A stretch of DNA of 50,672 nt, taken from JANYBT01 sp038211475. Its GTDB lineage: Bacteria; Acidobacteriota; Terriglobia; Terriglobales; Acidobacteriaceae. The position numbers were made by a program, and so were the translations under genes. How positions within the stretch are numbered: position 1 is the stretch's first letter; the number at the start of each line of letters is the position of its first letter. Under the pieces are notes generated by a model. The model searched no databases. It saw nothing but the letters and a program-made list of their open reading frames with translations, and was not told where the DNA came from. The DNA lies in NCBI GenBank assembly GCA_038211475.1, contig JBBQVN010000012.1:1-50672 (forward strand), in the 5' to 3' direction. Below are positions 16,735 to 24,470 of this stretch, piece by piece.

Positions 16735-18474
16735 GTGACGCAGCAGCCAGGTCTTCTTATGCTCATCTTTCGTAAACCTCTCGCAAATGTGGAACGGCCG
16801 GAGATGCCGGCAGATGTAGTGATTGTGGGCGGCGGGCCGGCCGGAATGGCTTGCGCACTGCGGCTGTCGCAACTCATCGACGCGCACAACGCCGCGCATC
16901 CGGATTCGCAGCTCAGCAAAGAGAACATCTACGTTCTGGAAAAATCACGCGAGGTGGGACAGCATTGCCTTTCCGGGGCGCTGCTCGATCCGCGATCCAT
17001 GCGCGAGTTGCTGCCGGGATTTGAAAACGAAGCGCCCATCGAGGCTCAGGTCGATCAAGAAGCGGTTTACTACCTCACCCAGAAAGGCAAGTTCAAGTTG
17101 CCGGTGACGCCTCCGCCCCTGCGCGACCACGGCAACTACGTCATCTCGCTCAACCGTTTCGTGAAGTGGCTGGGCGGCAAGGTGGAGGAGACGGGCATTA
17201 CGGTCTTCACCGGTTTTGCGGGTTCGGAGCTGTTGTTTGAGGGCGACCGCGTGACCGGAGTGCGCACCGACGACAAGGGCGTGGACAAAGAAGGCCACCA
17301 GAAATCGAATTTCGAGCCCGGATACGACCTGAAAGCCAAAGTAGTAATTCTGGCGGAAGGTACGCGCGGCTCGCTCACCAAGCAGCTCATCGCAAAGTTT
17401 GATTTGATGAAGGGCCGGAACCCGCAGACGTACGGCGTCGGGGTAAAGGAGTTGTGGGAGGTCCCTTCGGGCCGCATCGCTCCGGGGCAAGTGATGTACA
17501 CGATGGGCTGGCCGTTGACCACCAAGGAGTATGGCGGCGCCTGGATTTACGGCGGCAAAGACAACGTGGTCTCACTGGGCTTCGTCACCGGCCTGGATTA
17601 TCCCGACCCACGGTTGGATCCGCAGCGGGTGCTGCAGGAGTTCAAGAAGCATCCGTTCATCGCGAGCTTGCTGGAAGGCGGCAAGATGATTCGCTATGGC
17701 GCGAAGTCGCTGCCCTATGGGGGATGGTGGGCGATGCCGCCCGTCTCCGGCAATGGGTGGATGATTCTGGGCGACTCGGCGGGGTTCCTGAATTCGGCGC
17801 GGCTTAAGGGCATTCACCTGGCTATCAAGAGCGGAATGCTGGCGGCAGAAACCGGGTTCGAGGCGTTGGTGAAGGATGACGCGTCGGCCGCAAGTCTCAG
17901 CGCGTTCCAGAAGCGGGTGGAGTCAAGCTGGATCAAGGACGAGTTGTGGAAAGTGCGCAACATGCATCAAGGCTTTGAGGGCGGGTTCTACGCCGGCATG
18001 TTCCACACCGGCCTGCAAATGGTCACGGGCGGACGCGGGGTGCGCAACCGGTATCCCGGATCGGCGGGACATGAGCACATGCGGCCGCTGTCGCAATTGC
18101 CCGCCAATGGCGGCGCGGAAGCTCATCTGCTGGGTCCCTTCAAGGGTGATGGCAAGCTCACCTTCGACAAGCTGACCGACCTGTATCATTCGGGCACGAA
18201 GCACGAAGAGGACCAACCTTCGCATCTGGTGATCGACGATACTGACATCTGCAACACGCGCTGCGTGAAGGAATTTGGCAGCCCGTGCCAGAATTTTTGT
18301 CCGGCGAATGTGTACGAGATGCTGGATGATGCTGAACAGCCTCACGGCAAGCGCATCAGCCTGAACCCGTCGAACTGCGTGCACTGCAAGACCTGCGATA
18401 TCGCCGACCCCTATCAGATCATTACGTGGGTGCCGCCAGAGGGTGGAGGCGGCCCGAACTACGACGGGATGTAA
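16735..18474 (+). CDS. Electron transfer flavoprotein:ubiquinone oxidoreductase (ETF-QO)
   Basis: The 579-aa FAD and 4Fe-4S enzyme passes electrons from reduced ETF to the membrane quinone. The Rossmann motif ADVVIVGGGPAGMACALRL lies near residue 30. The stretches EVGQHCLSGALLDPR and VPSGRIAPGQVMYTMGWPL are family hallmarks. The C-terminal ferredoxin-like part holds the cluster cysteines C548-x2-C551-x2-C554 with an upstream Cys in NFCPANVYEM (about C522), and the end ADPYQIITWVPPEGGGGP is the conserved ETF-QO tail. It has no transmembrane segment; family members bind the membrane through a hydrophobic surface. The start may be GTG 16735 or ATG 16759. Its last 75 bases are copied at 19078-19152. 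Confidence 0.95.
   Translation: MTQQPGLLMLIFRKPLANVERPEMPADVVIVGGGPAGMACALRLSQLIDAHNAAHPDSQLSKENIYVLEKSREVGQHCLSGALLDPRSMRELLPGFENEAPIEAQVDQEAVYYLTQKGKFKLPVTPPPLRDHGNYVISLNRFVKWLGGKVEETGITVFTGFAGSELLFEGDRVTGVRTDDKGVDKEGHQKSNFEPGYDLKAKVVILAEGTRGSLTKQLIAKFDLMKGRNPQTYGVGVKELWEVPSGRIAPGQVMYTMGWPLTTKEYGGAWIYGGKDNVVSLGFVTGLDYPDPRLDPQRVLQEFKKHPFIASLLEGGKMIRYGAKSLPYGGWWAMPPVSGNGWMILGDSAGFLNSARLKGIHLAIKSGMLAAETGFEALVKDDASAASLSAFQKRVESSWIKDELWKVRNMHQGFEGGFYAGMFHTGLQMVTGGRGVRNRYPGSAGHEHMRPLSQLPANGGAEAHLLGPFKGDGKLTFDKLTDLYHSGTKHEEDQPSHLVIDDTDICNTRCVKEFGSPCQNFCPANVYEMLDDAEQPHGKRISLNPSNCVHCKTCDIADPYQIITWVPPEGGGGPNYDGM
18391..18474 (+). repeat. Copy A of a duplicated ETF-QO gene end
   Basis: The last 25 codons of ETF-QO (18400-18474) match 19078-19152 at 68 of 75 positions without gaps. 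GACCTGC upstream also matches after a one-base gap. Copy A is the functional gene end. Confidence 0.85.
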
Positions 18475-18514
18475 GGGCGGCGGGGCGAGCGCGACAAGCC
18501 AGCAGCGGTTTGAG

Positions 18515-18799
18515 CTACTGCAAGATGCGTTTGCCATGCACTACGGCGGCAATCACAGCTTGCTCTTGCCGCAGTTCGCAGATGACTCGATAGCTGTAGG
18601 CCAACAGCTCGCGAATATTTTCGTCATTGAATTCGGGGACTTTGCGTCCCGCTCGCGGAAAACGTTCCAAAGTACGAGTTTGGTGCACAATTTTCTTGAC
18701 CACTATTCCTGCATAGGTAAGGGAATCGGCGGCAATGAACTCTGCGATGACTTCAAGGTCTTGAAGAGCGCGACGCGACCAGACTACTCGGTGAGCCAT
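18515..18799 (-). CDS. RelE/ParE-family toxin
   Basis: The 94-aa product has the ParE pattern: HRVVWSRRALQDLEVIAEFIA near the start, RTLERFPRAGRKVPEF in the middle, and IRELLAYSYRVICELRQE followed by VVHGKRIL at the end. Such toxins cleave ribosome-bound mRNA (RelE) or poison gyrase (ParE); sequence alone does not decide which. Its start overlaps the upstream antitoxin gene by 16 bases, typical of a translationally coupled toxin-antitoxin pair. It is convergent with ETF-QO, ending 40 bases from that stop. Confidence 0.85.
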   Translation of the reverse strand: MAHRVVWSRRALQDLEVIAEFIAADSLTYAGIVVKKIVHQTRTLERFPRAGRKVPEFNDENIRELLAYSYRVICELRQEQAVIAAVVHGKRILQ

Positions 18800-18972
18800 T
18801 TGCTGAGGCGGGACTCGACCTCTTCCTGGGAGAGAGTGCCGTTGACGCGGGCATCCTCCGACCCGCGGCGGACCTTGTCGAGGACGTAGAGGTGGTATTG
18901 GATGTCTTCGACCGAACAGTTTTCCGGCAACTCATTCAGCAGATGCTCGACGTCTTGTTTCACGGTGCTCAT
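18784..18972 (-). CDS. Antitoxin of the ParE/RelE-type pair
   Basis: The ATG at 18972 follows GGAGG with a 5-base gap and encodes 62 aa (STVKQDVEHLLNELPEN, then VEDIQYHLYVLDKVRRG and SQEEVESRLSKWL). The sequence fits the small helical antitoxins often annotated as addiction-module components beside ParE-like toxins. A good promoter is present upstream (19035-19063), so antitoxin and toxin should be expressed together from the minus strand. Confidence 0.75.
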   Translation of the reverse strand: MSTVKQDVEHLLNELPENCSVEDIQYHLYVLDKVRRGSEDARVNGTLSQEEVESRLSKWLTE

Positions 18973-19034
18973 AAAGTCCTCCGCCAAAGCGCAACAAACT
19001 GGTTTCGGGGTAGCCGTGCCCCTTCATCAAAGTC

Positions 19035-19063
19035 AGTGTACGGAGGCACCATAACAGTGTCAA
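19035..19063 (-). promoter_or_regulatory. Sigma-70-type promoter of the ParE-type toxin-antitoxin operon
   Basis: On the minus strand TTGACA (19058-19063) and TACACT (19035-19040) are separated by 17 bases, about 60 bases upstream of the antitoxin ATG. It lies directly beside the copied ETF-QO end. Confidence 0.65.
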
Positions 19064-19068
19064 AGGTG

Positions 19069-19152
19069 GACCTGCCTATTGCCGACCCCTATCAAATCAT
19101 TGCGTAGGTGCCGCCGGAGGGTGGAGGCGGGCCGAACTACGACGGGATGTGA
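19069..19152 (+). repeat. Copy B: remnant of the ETF-QO gene 3' end
   Basis: Bases 19078-19152 would encode IADPYQIIA-stop-VPPEGGGGPNYDGM-stop, the ETF-QO C-terminus with an in-frame TAG and no upstream gene. It differs from copy A at 7 of 75 positions. The 594 bases between the copies contain exactly one toxin-antitoxin operon and its promoter. Confidence 0.85.
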
Positions 19153-19159
19153 AGAAATT

Positions 19160-19573
19160 TTAGCCTACCTCAGCCCAATTCTGGGTCTTGAGGCTCGGCA
19201 GGCGGCGGAACTCTTTTTCGTTGTTGGTCACGAGAATCAATCCGGATGCTATAGCGTGTGCCGCGATCCACAGGTCGTTGTTGCCTATGATTTCTCCCCT
19301 AGAAGACAGATTCGCGCGCAGCGTACCGTAGGAATCGGCGGCATGTTCAGGCAGGGCGACGGCGGGCAGTAGTCTGACCAATTCCCGCAGATCCGCCAGC
19401 GCTTTTTCCCGGTACTGGCTCTTCTCGACTCCGTAGATGAGTTCTCCGTAGGTAATCACTGAGATGACAGCCTCTCCCAGACGAAGTCTGCGGAACCGCT
19501 TAAGTACCTGCTCCGGGCGCTTACGCCGGATGTAGATGCAGATGTTGGTGTCCAACAAAAAACGGGGCTCCAT
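19160..19573 (-). CDS. vapC: VapC-type PIN-domain ribonuclease toxin
   Basis: The 137-aa PIN protein has acidic metal ligands D8 (RFLLDTNICIYI), E44 (ISVITYGELIYGVE) and D100 (NNDLWIAAHAIASG), followed by the conserved LVTNN strand. This is the usual Mg-dependent VapC endoribonuclease layout. Its ATG directly abuts the vapB stop, which fits translational coupling. The VapB-VapC complex is expected to repress the operon through the palindromes at 19816-19836. Confidence 0.92.
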   Translation of the reverse strand: MEPRFLLDTNICIYIRRKRPEQVLKRFRRLRLGEAVISVITYGELIYGVEKSQYREKALADLRELVRLLPAVALPEHAADSYGTLRANLSSRGEIIGNNDLWIAAHAIASGLILVTNNEKEFRRLPSLKTQNWAEVG

Positions 19574-19798
19574 CTAAAGCCGTTTGCGCTTTTGCGGTGG
19601 ATCATCTTCCCGCTTGACGTCGTCGGGAAGCCCGGCTAGCAATTCGAAAGCGCGGGTCATATCCTCGCTCTTCTCGCGGAGCACAATCTCGTCGCCGCGA
19701 CGGAAAATTTCTACCTCAGTTGCTTTTAGTCGAAACTGCTTAGGCAGCCGTACTGCCTGGCTGTTGCCAGATCGAAAAACTCGCGCAGTTGTGATCAT
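19574..19798 (-). CDS. vapB: VapB-type AbrB/SpoVT antitoxin
   Basis: The ATG at 19798 follows GCGGAGGG. The 74-aa product begins ITTARVFRSGNSQAVRLPKQ, a swapped-hairpin AbrB DNA-binding domain (RVFRSGNSQAVRLPK is the VapB hallmark), with EVEIFRRGDEIVLRE completing the fold. The C-terminal part (FELLAGLPDDVKRE) would wrap VapC. It is the first gene of the operon. Longer readings of this frame from upstream have no support. Confidence 0.9.
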   Translation of the reverse strand: MITTARVFRSGNSQAVRLPKQFRLKATEVEIFRRGDEIVLREKSEDMTRAFELLAGLPDDVKREDDPPQKRKRL

Positions 19799-19815
19799 AA
19801 ACCCTCCGCGACTGG

Positions 19816-19856
19816 GTATATACGCAGAGTATATACGCATGCCATTCCAGAAGCAA
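19816..19856 (-). promoter_or_regulatory. vapBC promoter with twin GTATATAC operator
   Basis: The self-complementary octamer GTATATAC occurs at 19816-19823 and 19829-19836, within a repeated GTATATACGC spaced 13 bases start to start. On the minus strand TTGCTT (19851-19856), 17 bases, TATACT (19828-19833) form a promoter whose -10 box lies in the second octamer. Binding of VapB dimers here would block the -10 region, giving standard autoregulation. Confidence 0.65.
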
Positions 19857-19910
19857 CCGGTGTTAGCATTCGTCCATGAGAACGCGGATTTTGCTGGAAA
19901 AAAAATTAAT

Positions 19911-20662
19911 ATGAAAAGCCACATTCTTCTGGTCGTGCTATTTTCCGTATCAGCGTTTGCCCAGCAGTCTGCAACCAAGTCCCCGGTAGAGAGACTGCGG
20001 GAATGGCGTGTGTCGCGCCAGCCAACGCTGGGCGACGATTTCGGGCAGTTGCAGCGGTATCGCCCCGCCAATGCGGAGCTCAAGCCGCCCTCCCCGGGTG
20101 AATCTCGGGTGGTATTCTTCGGCGACTCCATCACCGATTCGTGGAAACTCGAGGAGTACTTCCCGGCAAGCCCTACATCAACCGGGGCTACAGCGGTCAG
20201 ACCACCTCGCAGATGCTGCTGCGCTTCCGCCAGGATGTGATTGACCTGCATGCCAAAGCAGTAGTGGTTCTCGCAGGCACGAACGACATCGCCGGCAATA
20301 CAGGCCCCGTCACGGTAGAGCAAATTGAAGAGAACTATGCGTCGATGGCCGACCTGGCGCGGGCAAATGGGATCAAGGTGATTTATTCCTCGGTGCTGCC
20401 GGTGCACGAGTACACGCCGCAGGCGGCGGAGACCTTTACCCTTCGCCAACCCGCACAAATTGTGGCGCTGAACCAATGGCTCAAAAGCTACTGCGATGCC
20501 GGCAATTGCATTTATCTGGACTACTTCAGCGCAATGGTGGACGGCCAGGGGCACATGAAGAAAGAGCTGGCCGACGATGGGCTGCATCCCAACCCGGCAG
20601 GTTACAAGATCATGGCGCCGCTGGCCGAAGCTGCCATCGCCAAGGCGCTGACGCGGCGTTAG
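19911..20662 (+). CDS. Secreted SGNH/GDSL-family hydrolase, frameshifted
   Basis: ATG 19911 opens a signal peptide (KSHILLVVLFSVSAFAQ). Block I is FFGDSITDSW with the nucleophile Ser. At 20163-20166 the frame shifts by one base: the first frame continues as nonsense to 20240, and the true sequence resumes as GKPYINRGYSGQTTSQML. One extra G in the CCCGGC run restores EYFPGKPYINRGY. Block III is GTNDIAGN, and block V is DDGLHPNPAGY with the catalytic Asp-His. These enzymes are esterases acting on acetylated sugars, lipids or peptidoglycan. As with the beta-helix gene at the window start, the lesion is one missing base in a short homopolymer, so it may be a sequencing error. Confidence 0.8.
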
Positions 20663-20739
20663 GAAACGAGAGTGGGGGCCAACCCCGCGTGCAAGGCGTG
20701 CTGCATCAAATCTTCGGGAGATGTATCTAACGAATTGCT

Positions 20740-21144
20740 ATGACAGAAAAAATCAAGAAGACCGATGCGGAGTGGAGATCGAAGTTGACGCCGGAGCAGT
20801 ACAGGGTGGCGCGCGAGGCGGGTACCGAGATGGCATTCACCGGCAAGTACTGGAACACCAAGGACGACGGCACCTACACTTGCGTGTGTTGCGGAGAGCC
20901 ATTGTTCACCTCTGACACCAAGTTCGAGGCTGGGTGCGGCTGGCCCAGTTTCTATGCGCCGCTGGATAAGGCGAAGGTGGACGAACACACGGATCGCGCC
21001 TTTGGCATGGAGCGGGTGGAAACCCGTTGCGCCAAATGCGACGCGCATCTTGGGCATGTGTTTCCCGATGGGCCACGTCCGACGGGGTTGCGGTACTGCA
21101 TCAATTCGGCGTCTTTACAATTCGAGCCGGTAGAGAAGAAGTAG
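20740..21144 (+). CDS. msrB: Peptide methionine-(R)-S-oxide reductase MsrB
   Basis: The product is a 134-aa single-domain MsrB. The structural zinc is held by C48/C51 and C97/C100 (TCVCC and CAKC). The substrate-binding strand is GCGWPSFYAP, and the catalytic Cys is C120 in GLRYCINSASL. It reduces methionine-R-sulfoxide in proteins using thioredoxin. There is no signal peptide, so it is cytoplasmic. C66 is a candidate recycling cysteine. Confidence 0.95.
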   Translation: MTEKIKKTDAEWRSKLTPEQYRVAREAGTEMAFTGKYWNTKDDGTYTCVCCGEPLFTSDTKFEAGCGWPSFYAPLDKAKVDEHTDRAFGMERVETRCAKCDAHLGHVFPDGPRPTGLRYCINSASLQFEPVEKK

Positions 21145-21156
21145 GGCCGGGTGGAT

Positions 21157-21190
21157 TTGGTAATTGGGTAATTTAGTAATTTGGTAATTT
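21157..21190. repeat. Short AT-rich 8-base tandem repeat
   Basis: Four imperfect units of TTTGGTAA (TTGGTAA, TTGGGTAA, TTTAGTAA, TTTGGTAA) lie just after msrB. It is non-coding. It could be a decayed repeat family shared across this genome's intergenic DNA. Confidence 0.6.
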
Positions 21191-21254
21191 AAATACCGGC
21201 GGTGCCGTGATTGGACCGAGTGCTCTACGCTTTTACGCGCTTGGCTCTTCGTCT

Positions 21255-23171
21255 CTACGGTTCCAGCGATGCTGTTACTTCGCTCCACTCTTCCATTCGC
21301 TGCTCCAAATCTTTTCGGTGGCCGGCTAATTGGTCGGTCTGCCGCTGGGTTTCTTCCGCGCTGACGTAGGATTGCAACGCGGTTTCGCACTGCGCGATGG
21401 CCGCTTCAACGCGGGCGATCTCTTCTTCCAGTTCTAAGGCGCGCTCTTCCATTTGCTTTCGCTTGATCGGATTGAGCCGCTTCGACTTATTCTCGGCCGG
21501 AAGAACGGGCTGATTGCCGTTCGCAGGCAGCTCGCGAACTGCGATCACCGGAGCTTCGGGAGGAGCGGCTCCCTGCTTGCGCCGTTGGTAGTCTTCGTAG
21601 TTGCCGGCATAGTCTTCGACCTTGCCGCCGCCAATCTCAAACACGCGCGAGGCCAGCTTGTCGATGAAGTAGCGGTCGTGAGAAACGAACGCCACCGTCC
21701 CGGTGTACTTCATCAGCGCTTCCAGCAGCACGTCTTTGGCGCGCATATCGAGGTGGTTGGTGGGTTCGTCGAGCAGCAGAAAATTGGCGGGGTGCAGCAG
21801 CATGCGCAACAGGGCATAGCGGTTGCGTTCGCCGCCTGACAAGACGCCGATGCGCTTGAACACGTCGTCGCCGGAAAACAGGAAACATCCCAACAGGCTG
21901 CGCAACTCGGTTTGCGAAGAGCCCGGCGAAAGTTCGCCGAGGTTTTCAAGAATGCGCGCGTCGGGGTCGAGTTCCTTGTACTGGTCCTGAGCAAAGTAGT
22001 CAGCCTGGACGTTGTGGCCCGTCTTGATCTCTCCTTGCGTCGCAGGTTCGGCCGCGCTCAACAGTTTGATGAGAGTGGATTTTCCCGCGCCATTCACTCC
22101 GACCAGAGCCACCCGGTCCCCGCGCTCGATGATGAAATTCACATCGCGGAAGACTTCATGAGTGCCATAGTTCTTAGCGAGATGGACCGCTTCCACCACG
22201 ATGCGCCCGCTAGGCTTGGGTTGGGGAAAGGAGAAATGGACGGTCTTTTCTTCTTGCGGAATCTCGATGCGCTCGATCTTTTCCAGCTCCTTGATCCGGC
22301 TCTGGACTTGCTTGGCCTTAGTAGCCTGGTAGCGGAAGCGGTTGATGAAGAGTTCCAGCTGGTCAATCCGGTCGCGCTGCGATTTATAGGCGGCTTCGAG
22401 TTGCTCCAGACGCTGGGTCTTCGACAGCAGATACTTGGAATAGTTTCCGGCGTACAAATGCAGCTTCTTGTTCCAGACTTCGGCCACGCGGGTGACCGTC
22501 ATGTCGAGAAAAAAGCGGTCGTGCGAGATCAGCACATAGGCGAAGGGATAGCGGCCCAGATACTCTTCCAGCCAGTTGCGGGCTTCGAGATCAAGATGGT
22601 TGGTGGGTTCGTCGAGCAGCAAGAGGTTGGGCTGCTGCAAGAGCAGCTTAGCCAGCGCGATGCGCATCTGCCATCCGCCAGAGAATTCGTCGGTGAGCCG
22701 TAGCCAATCGTCTTTGGGGAAACCCAGGCCGTTGAGGACGCTTCCCACCTGGGCTTCGATGGCGTATCCGTCGCGGGTGCGAAACTCGTGTTCGAGGCGC
22801 TGATAGCGGTTGGCGACGGTTTGGTATTCCGGGCCGGCTGAGTCGCATTCCCCCATCTGTCGAGTGAGGGTTTCCATTTCTTTTTCGATGGCGTGAAGCT
22901 CGGTGAAGACGGCCATGCACTCGGCAAAGACGGTGCGGCCAGAGAGCGCGAGTCCGTCCTGGGGCAAGTATCCGGCGGAGATGCCCTTGGCGGTGACAAT
23001 GTCGCCGTAGTCGAGGGTCTCGGCGCCGGCGAGAATCTTCATCAGCGTAGATTTGCCGGTACCATTGGCGCCCACCAGCCCAATGCGGTCCTGGGGAGTG
23101 ATCAGCCAATCGGCTTGGTCGAAGAGCAATTTGTGGCCGTAGCGCTTGCCGGCGCCTGTGAGTTGGATCAT
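21255..23171 (-). CDS. ABC-F family ATPase
   Basis: The 638-aa protein has two ABC domains in one chain and no membrane segment. Walker A motifs are GANGTGKST (about residue 34) and GVNGAGKST. Signatures are FSGGWQMRIALAK and LSGGERNRYALLR. Each half has LLLDEPTNHLD as Walker B. The charged inter-domain linker and a C-terminal coiled coil (RALELEEEIARVEAAIAQCE) fit the Uup/YdiF-like branch. ABC-F proteins bind the ribosomal E site and relieve stalling; some confer antibiotic resistance. The branch cannot be fixed without a tree. Confidence 0.92.
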   Translation of the reverse strand: MIQLTGAGKRYGHKLLFDQADWLITPQDRIGLVGANGTGKSTLMKILAGAETLDYGDIVTAKGISAGYLPQDGLALSGRTVFAECMAVFTELHAIEKEMETLTRQMGECDSAGPEYQTVANRYQRLEHEFRTRDGYAIEAQVGSVLNGLGFPKDDWLRLTDEFSGGWQMRIALAKLLLQQPNLLLLDEPTNHLDLEARNWLEEYLGRYPFAYVLISHDRFFLDMTVTRVAEVWNKKLHLYAGNYSKYLLSKTQRLEQLEAAYKSQRDRIDQLELFINRFRYQATKAKQVQSRIKELEKIERIEIPQEEKTVHFSFPQPKPSGRIVVEAVHLAKNYGTHEVFRDVNFIIERGDRVALVGVNGAGKSTLIKLLSAAEPATQGEIKTGHNVQADYFAQDQYKELDPDARILENLGELSPGSSQTELRSLLGCFLFSGDDVFKRIGVLSGGERNRYALLRMLLHPANFLLLDEPTNHLDMRAKDVLLEALMKYTGTVAFVSHDRYFIDKLASRVFEIGGGKVEDYAGNYEDYQRRKQGAAPPEAPVIAVRELPANGNQPVLPAENKSKRLNPIKRKQMEERALELEEEIARVEAAIAQCETALQSYVSAEETQRQTDQLAGHRKDLEQRMEEWSEVTASLEP

Positions 23172-23215
23172 GGGCTGCTTTTATCGTCTCATGAAGGCAG
23201 GGGGAGGCGAGAGCG

Positions 23216-23701
23216 CTAGCGGGCTACGGCGAGGCGGGGCGCGCTGATTCTGTCCAGCGCACGATCCACTACAGCCTGCATCTCGCGAGCGTATTTCGCT
23301 TCGCGGCCCTTGGCCAGAATGCGCTTAGCCTGCTCGGGAGAAAACCAGGTGGGATTGCGCAGAGTCTCGTCGGGACGCTGCATGTCCAGCACTTCCATCA
23401 GAAACGCCTTGACCACATACTCCTGCGCTCCGCCCTCCTGCCAGAACACGCCCTTGGTATGCAGGTAGAGATGAAAGTGCCGCGGCTCGATGGTTCCGAG
23501 GGCGCCAGCTTCTTCGCGGGCTTCGCGTTCGGCCGCCTGAGCGTGGGACAGATGCGCCGCAGGAGCACCTTTGGGAAAGGTCCACTTGCCGCCGCCATTG
23601 GTATTGATCAACAGAAACTCGGCGGCAGTCCGGTTGCCGCGATAGCACACCGCCGCTACCTGCAAGGGCAGAGCGATTTGGGTAATACGCGGCGATGCCA
23701 T
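23216..23701 (-). CDS. Nudix hydrolase
   Basis: The 161-aa product starts at ATG 23701, which has AGGAG 8 bases upstream; longer in-frame starts lack a ribosome site. The Nudix helix is recognisable: GKWTFPKGAPAAHLSHAQA followed by REAREEAGA, matching the REUxEExGU core with its metal-binding Glu residues. The first Glu of the full signature (after Gx5) is Leu. It likely hydrolyses a nucleoside diphosphate derivative. It lies 44 bases upstream of the ABC-F gene on the same strand. Confidence 0.85.
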   Translation of the reverse strand: MASPRITQIALPLQVAAVCYRGNRTAAEFLLINTNGGGKWTFPKGAPAAHLSHAQAAEREAREEAGALGTIEPRHFHLYLHTKGVFWQEGGAQEYVVKAFLMEVLDMQRPDETLRNPTWFSPEQAKRILAKGREAKYAREMQAVVDRALDRISAPRLAVAR

Positions 23702-23904
23702 AGAGCGCGCTCCTACACTTTGCCCCATCCTGAATCGAGAATATTTCATTCCTGTGAAAGCGCAATAAAAAAATGGCCGCGGATGTTTACCGGGCAGGGA
23801 CAGGCCACGGGGACGAGCCGAGCCGTGTTTAAAGGCCGCCACCTTTTGCGGGGTAGTGCGGAGAAGGAGAATTGTCGACGGATGCGTTCTAAATCACCTC
23901 CAAT

Positions 23905-23920
23905 TGTGACACGGGTCACA
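23905..23920. promoter_or_regulatory. Perfect CRP/FNR-family operator palindrome
   Basis: TGTGACACGGGTCACA is a perfect inverted repeat (6+4+6) and matches the CRP consensus TGTGA-N6-TCACA at all ten positions. It lies 93 bases before the gene at 24013 and about 550 bases before adhE. Regulation of this gene pair by a CRP/FNR-family protein, perhaps by redox or cyclic nucleotide, is inferred; no such regulator is in the window. Confidence 0.6.
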
Positions 23921-24012
23921 GAGAATTGTTACTCGCTCCGTTTAACGTTTTGGAGTGCGGGGATGCGGTAAAGACCTTACGTCAGGTCAAAGTTGGTGAG
24001 GCGGGAAATCTC

Positions 24013-24399
24013 ATGAGCATGAATGACTGGTCGAGATCGAGCGTAGTTTACGGACGAAAACTTTTTGATTCAGGAGTGGCCGGAGCTCGCGCGGGCCGGG
24101 AGGCCTTTCTGCAAGGCGAATCCATCGAACCTTATCTGAATGAGTCATTGCGGAATGCAGTGGTGCCGGCGGCGATTGCAGCGTTGATCGGAGTCCTAGG
24201 AAGTTGCTCGGAGAACCGGCAACGGTCGGCAGCGAAGGCGCTCGGTTATGGAGTGCTTGGTGGGGCCATAGGATTTGGCGCGGGAGTGGCGTGGGAGAGT
24301 CGTCGTCTAAGCGCGAGCGTCGCGTCTGGCGCGATGAAGAGTATTGGCAAGGTTCGCGATGAACATTGGCTGGAAAAGAACCCAATCGATTACGCCTAG
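24013..24399 (+). CDS. Conserved-looking small protein with glycine-rich hydrophobic segments
   Basis: The product is about 128 aa from ATG 24013 (or ATG 24019, MNDWSRSS). It has two hydrophobic stretches, VVPAAIAALIGVLGSC and ALGYGVLGGAIGFGAGVAW, able to span or line a membrane. The second resembles glycine-zipper motifs. A polar N-terminal arm has SGVAGARAGREAFLQGE. No family is recognised. It stands 72 bases upstream of adhE on the same strand and may share the operator at 23905. Confidence 0.65.
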   Translation: MSMNDWSRSSVVYGRKLFDSGVAGARAGREAFLQGESIEPYLNESLRNAVVPAAIAALIGVLGSCSENRQRSAAKALGYGVLGGAIGFGAGVAWESRRLSASVASGAMKSIGKVRDEHWLEKNPIDYA

Positions 24400-24470
24400 A
24401 AAACCGGAAATGAGAACAGGGAATTTAAATTTCTGAGTCATGGCCCAACGATGGGCAAGTGAGGCTGGCA

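Noticed and set aside
18475..19152. Insertion sequence or integron carrying the toxin-antitoxin genes
   Set aside because: No transposase, integrase or terminal inverted repeats. Only the duplicated ETF-QO end supports past insertion.
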